Source: an uncultured Eubacteriales bacterium
GTDB lineage: Bacteria; Bacillota; Clostridia; Oscillospirales; QAKW01
Reading direction: 5' to 3'
Assembly: GCA_934378025.1 (NCBI GenBank)
Contig: CAKRPM010000044.1
Coordinates: 1-8,700, forward strand
Length of the DNA stretch: 8,700 nt
In this document: in pieces, positions 6,561 to 8,700 of the stretch
How the letters are laid out: each line of letters starts with the position of its first letter
Numbering within the stretch: position 1 is the first letter of the stretch
The notes under the pieces: generated by a model
Seen by the model: only the letters and a program-made list of their open reading frames with translations
What the model was told of the DNA's origin: nothing
The model's database searches: none
Position numbers and translations under genes: made by a program

Positions 6561-6979
6561 CTCAAATCCTCCAATCTCTTATTCTCGCCAAGCGCCTCAA
6601 TGGTCTTGGCAAAATCGTTCATTGTTTCGGCAAACTTGGCGCCCTCTGCCGCGCTGACCCATTCCACACGGGTACGGTCGCGCTCGATGCCCAGATAATC
6701 CAGCATGCTGAACAGCAGCGTCATTCTGCGGCGGGCATAATAGTTGCCGGTGGTGTAGTGGCAGTCGCCGGGATGGCAGCCGCACAGGATTACGCCGTCC
6801 GCCCCGCGCTGAAAAGCCTTTAAAATAAACATGGGGTTTACACGGCAGGAGCAGGGAACGCGAATGATCTTAACATTATCGGGATAATTCAGGCGGTTGG
6901 TACCGGCCAAATCCGCGCCGGCATAACTGCACCAGTTGCAGCAAAAGGCAACGATTAACGGTTTTTTCTCTACTTGCAT
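6548..6979 (-). CDS. flxD: FlxD / MvhD-like [2Fe-2S] electron-transfer subunit
   Basis: A 143-residue member of the MvhD/FlpD family (hydrogenase delta subunit), a small iron-sulfur protein that docks on HdrA and passes it electrons from a hydrogenase, formate dehydrogenase or, in Flx systems, an NAD(P)H dehydrogenase. Length is normal for the family. Cysteines fall in the expected groups: C13, C14 and C17 (FCCNWCSYAG), C43 and C45 (PCSCRVNP), and C66, C68 and C73 (CGCHPGDCHY). The ATG at 6979 has a GGAGGTG ribosome site about 8 bases upstream, inside the end of hdrA, and the gene overlaps hdrA by 10 bases and flxC by 13. With no hydrogenase gene nearby and flxCBA directly downstream, the Flx role is better supported than a hydrogenase role. 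Confidence 0.93.
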   Translation of the reverse strand: MQVEKKPLIVAFCCNWCSYAGADLAGTNRLNYPDNVKIIRVPCSCRVNPMFILKAFQRGADGVILCGCHPGDCHYTTGNYYARRRMTLLFSMLDYLGIERDRTRVEWVSAAEGAKFAETMNDFAKTIEALGENKRLEDLRCKK

Positions 6980-8700
6980 ATTGCTTCCACCTCCGCCATG
7001 ATTTGTTTATTGGAAAATCCTTTCAAATCCATTGCACCGGACGGGCAGGCCACCGTGCATGCGCCGCAGCCCTGGCATACCGCCGCATTGACGGAAGCCA
7101 CCCGACGGATTTTCGTGGTGCGGTCGGGCATTCTGAATTCCTTATCTTCATAGGAAATTGCGCCGTAGGGGCAAACCTTTTCGCAAGCGGAGCAGCCGTT
7201 GCACATATTTTCATCGCTGTGTGCCACGCAGGGGTTGCACGTCAGCTTATCCTTGCACAACAAACCGATAACTTTACTGGCCGCAGCACTCGCCTGCGCG
7301 ACGGTTTCGGGAATGTCCTTGGGGCCTTGGCACATACCGCTGAGGAATACGCCGGCCGTCGGGCTTTCCACCGGGCGCAGTTTGGGGTGCGCCTCTGTAA
7401 AGAAATCGTTGGTATCCATGCTCGCCGTCAGCATCGTGGCCAGCGGACGGGCGGATTTATCCGGTTCGATGGCCGCGGCCAAAACCACCAGATCCGCGTC
7501 AATATGCAGCTGCTCGTTGGCGATCAGGTCGCTTGCCTGAACCTCCAGCGTTCCGTCTGCGCGCGGCGCCACCTTGCCGACCATACCTTTAATGTAATGA
7601 ACGCCGTATTGCTCAACGGCACGGCGGTAGAACTCGTCAAAGTTCTTGCCCGGCGTCCGAACGTCTATGTAAAATACGTAAACATCGGTATCCGGATATT
7701 TCTCGCGGGTCAGCATCGCATGCTTGGCGGTATACATACAGCACACCTTGGAGCAGTACGGTTTGCCGCAGCCGTCCGTGCTGCGCGAACCCACGCACTG
7801 TACAAAAACGATGGTATGCGGATGCTTGCCGTCCGAGGGACGCAGCAGCTTGCCGCCGGTGGGACCCGCCGCATTGGTCAAACGCTCGAACTCCAGCGAG
7901 GTGATAACGTCCTTGCTTTGACTGTAGGCATACTCGTCGTATTTTCCGAGATCGATAATATTAAACCCGGTCGCCGCGACAATCGCGCCGTACTGTTGTT
8001 CAACAATCTCGTCTTTTTGCTGATAATCAATGGCGCCCGCCGTGCACACCTTAGCGCACAAACCGCACTTGCCTTTTTTCAGCATGTTGCAGTAGTCGGC
8101 GTCGATGGTGGCCACCTTCGGAACCGCCTGAGCGAACGGAATGTAAATCGCTCTCCGATTGTCCATGCCCATATTAAATTCGTTGGGCACTTTTTTCATC
8201 GGGCATTTTTCGGTACATGCGCCGCAGCCGGTGCACTTTGTTTCATCCACATAGCGTGCTTTCTTGCGAATTTTCACGCGGAAATTACCGACAAAGCCGC
8301 CCACCTCTTCGACCTCACTGTACGAATAGATGTGGATTTTTTCGTTTTGTGCGCAATCCACCATCTTCGGCGTCAGGATACAGGCGGAGCAGTCCAACGT
8401 CGGAAACGTTTTATCAATCTGCGACATTTTGCCGCCGATGGTCGGTTTCTTCTCAACAATGTCCACTTCAAAGCCCGCGTCGGCAATATCCAGCGCGGTT
8501 TGCATACCCGCAATACCGCCGCCGATGACCAGCGCGCGTTTCACCACCGGGCTTTCGCCGGCCGTCAACGGTGCGTTCAAATGCACCTTGGCAATGGCGC
8601 TTCGTCCCAAAATGATGGCCTTTTCCGTGGCCGTGGGCATATCCTTATGAATCCAGGAGCATTGCTCACGGATGTTGGCAATTTCTACCATGTAGGGGTT
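6970..8700 (-). CDS. hdrA: HdrA-like flavin electron-bifurcating subunit (N-terminus cut by window edge)
   Basis: Iron-sulfur flavoprotein of the heterodisulfide reductase A family, the subunit whose FAD splits electron pairs between ferredoxin and a high-potential acceptor in cytoplasmic Hdr complexes. The frame is open to the window edge (N-P-Y precede the first visible Met at 8691), and that Met lies inside the family's conserved ANIREQCSW block, so it is not the start; roughly 90-100 residues are missing. Numbered from that Met, I see a Rossmann GGGIAG at 57-62, a Cys-rich CSAC...C segment at 101-113, a ferredoxin motif CxxCxxCxxxCP at 153-164, further cysteines at 201, 209, 212 and 216, the HdrA signature cysteines around 308-318, and a C-terminal two-cluster ferredoxin domain (497-508 and 539-550). 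The last ten bases overlap flxD, implying translational coupling. No hdrB or hdrC follows; if present they lie upstream, outside the window. Family assignment is firm; bifurcation is inferred from the family and the Flx partners. Confidence 0.95.
   Translation of the reverse strand, partial: NPYMVEIANIREQCSWIHKDMPTATEKAIILGRSAIAKVHLNAPLTAGESPVVKRALVIGGGIAGMQTALDIADAGFEVDIVEKKPTIGGKMSQIDKTFPTLDCSACILTPKMVDCAQNEKIHIYSYSEVEEVGGFVGNFRVKIRKKARYVDETKCTGCGACTEKCPMKKVPNEFNMGMDNRRAIYIPFAQAVPKVATIDADYCNMLKKGKCGLCAKVCTAGAIDYQQKDEIVEQQYGAIVAATGFNIIDLGKYDEYAYSQSKDVITSLEFERLTNAAGPTGGKLLRPSDGKHPHTIVFVQCVGSRSTDGCGKPYCSKVCCMYTAKHAMLTREKYPDTDVYVFYIDVRTPGKNFDEFYRRAVEQYGVHYIKGMVGKVAPRADGTLEVQASDLIANEQLHIDADLVVLAAAIEPDKSARPLATMLTASMDTNDFFTEAHPKLRPVESPTAGVFLSGMCQGPKDIPETVAQASAAASKVIGLLCKDKLTCNPCVAHSDENMCNGCSACEKVCPYGAISYEDKEFRMPDRTTKIRRVASVNAAVCQGCGACTVACPSGAMDLKGFSNKQIMAEVEAICK

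Overview
The window is a single co-directional minus-strand block, apparently from a strict anaerobe. The reasons are the density of iron-sulfur redox proteins, the lack of any oxygen-linked gene, and the HdrA/Flx machinery. Strong AAGGAGG-type ribosome binding sites, a GTG start and a Rho-independent terminator suit a Firmicute (Clostridia or Negativicutes), but no taxonomic marker is present and this is an inference.

Layout, in the direction of transcription (high to low coordinates): hdrA (8700-6970, N-terminus cut by the window edge), flxD/mvhD-like (6979-6548), flxC (6560-5598), flxB (5601-4576), flxA (4586-3759), a fumarate-reductase-type iron-sulfur subunit frdB (3741-3067), a fumarate-reductase-type flavoprotein frdA (3054-1459), and a compact aspartate:alanine-exchanger-family membrane transporter (1445-246). 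A perfect 17-bp stem with a T tract (224-184) ends the operon. After about 100 bases of non-coding DNA comes a promoter-like sequence, then the first eight codons of a GTG-started response regulator that runs off the other end (25-1).

The first five genes overlap each other by 4-13 bases. The last three are separated by 12-17 bases, with Shine-Dalgarno sequences in or against the preceding stop codons. The whole set is therefore probably one transcript, built from an hdrA-flx module and a frdBA-transporter module.

Proposed working: FlxA takes electrons from NAD(P)H. FlxB, FlxC and FlxD relay them to HdrA, the flavin electron-bifurcating subunit. In known HdrA-Flx complexes the high-potential branch goes through HdrC and HdrB to a disulfide. 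Here no HdrB or HdrC is present in the window. The position after flxA is taken by FrdB, which has one [2Fe-2S] motif and two [4Fe-4S] motifs (the latter like HdrC), and by FrdA, which has the catalytic residues of fumarate reductase but lacks the usual FAD-linking histidine, a membrane-anchor gene and much of the C-terminal domain. The hypothesis is a soluble NADH-dependent fumarate reductase that reduces ferredoxin by bifurcation, or runs in reverse, fed by the dicarboxylate-type exchanger encoded last. The individual families are recognised with good confidence; the combined complex and its substrate are inferred.
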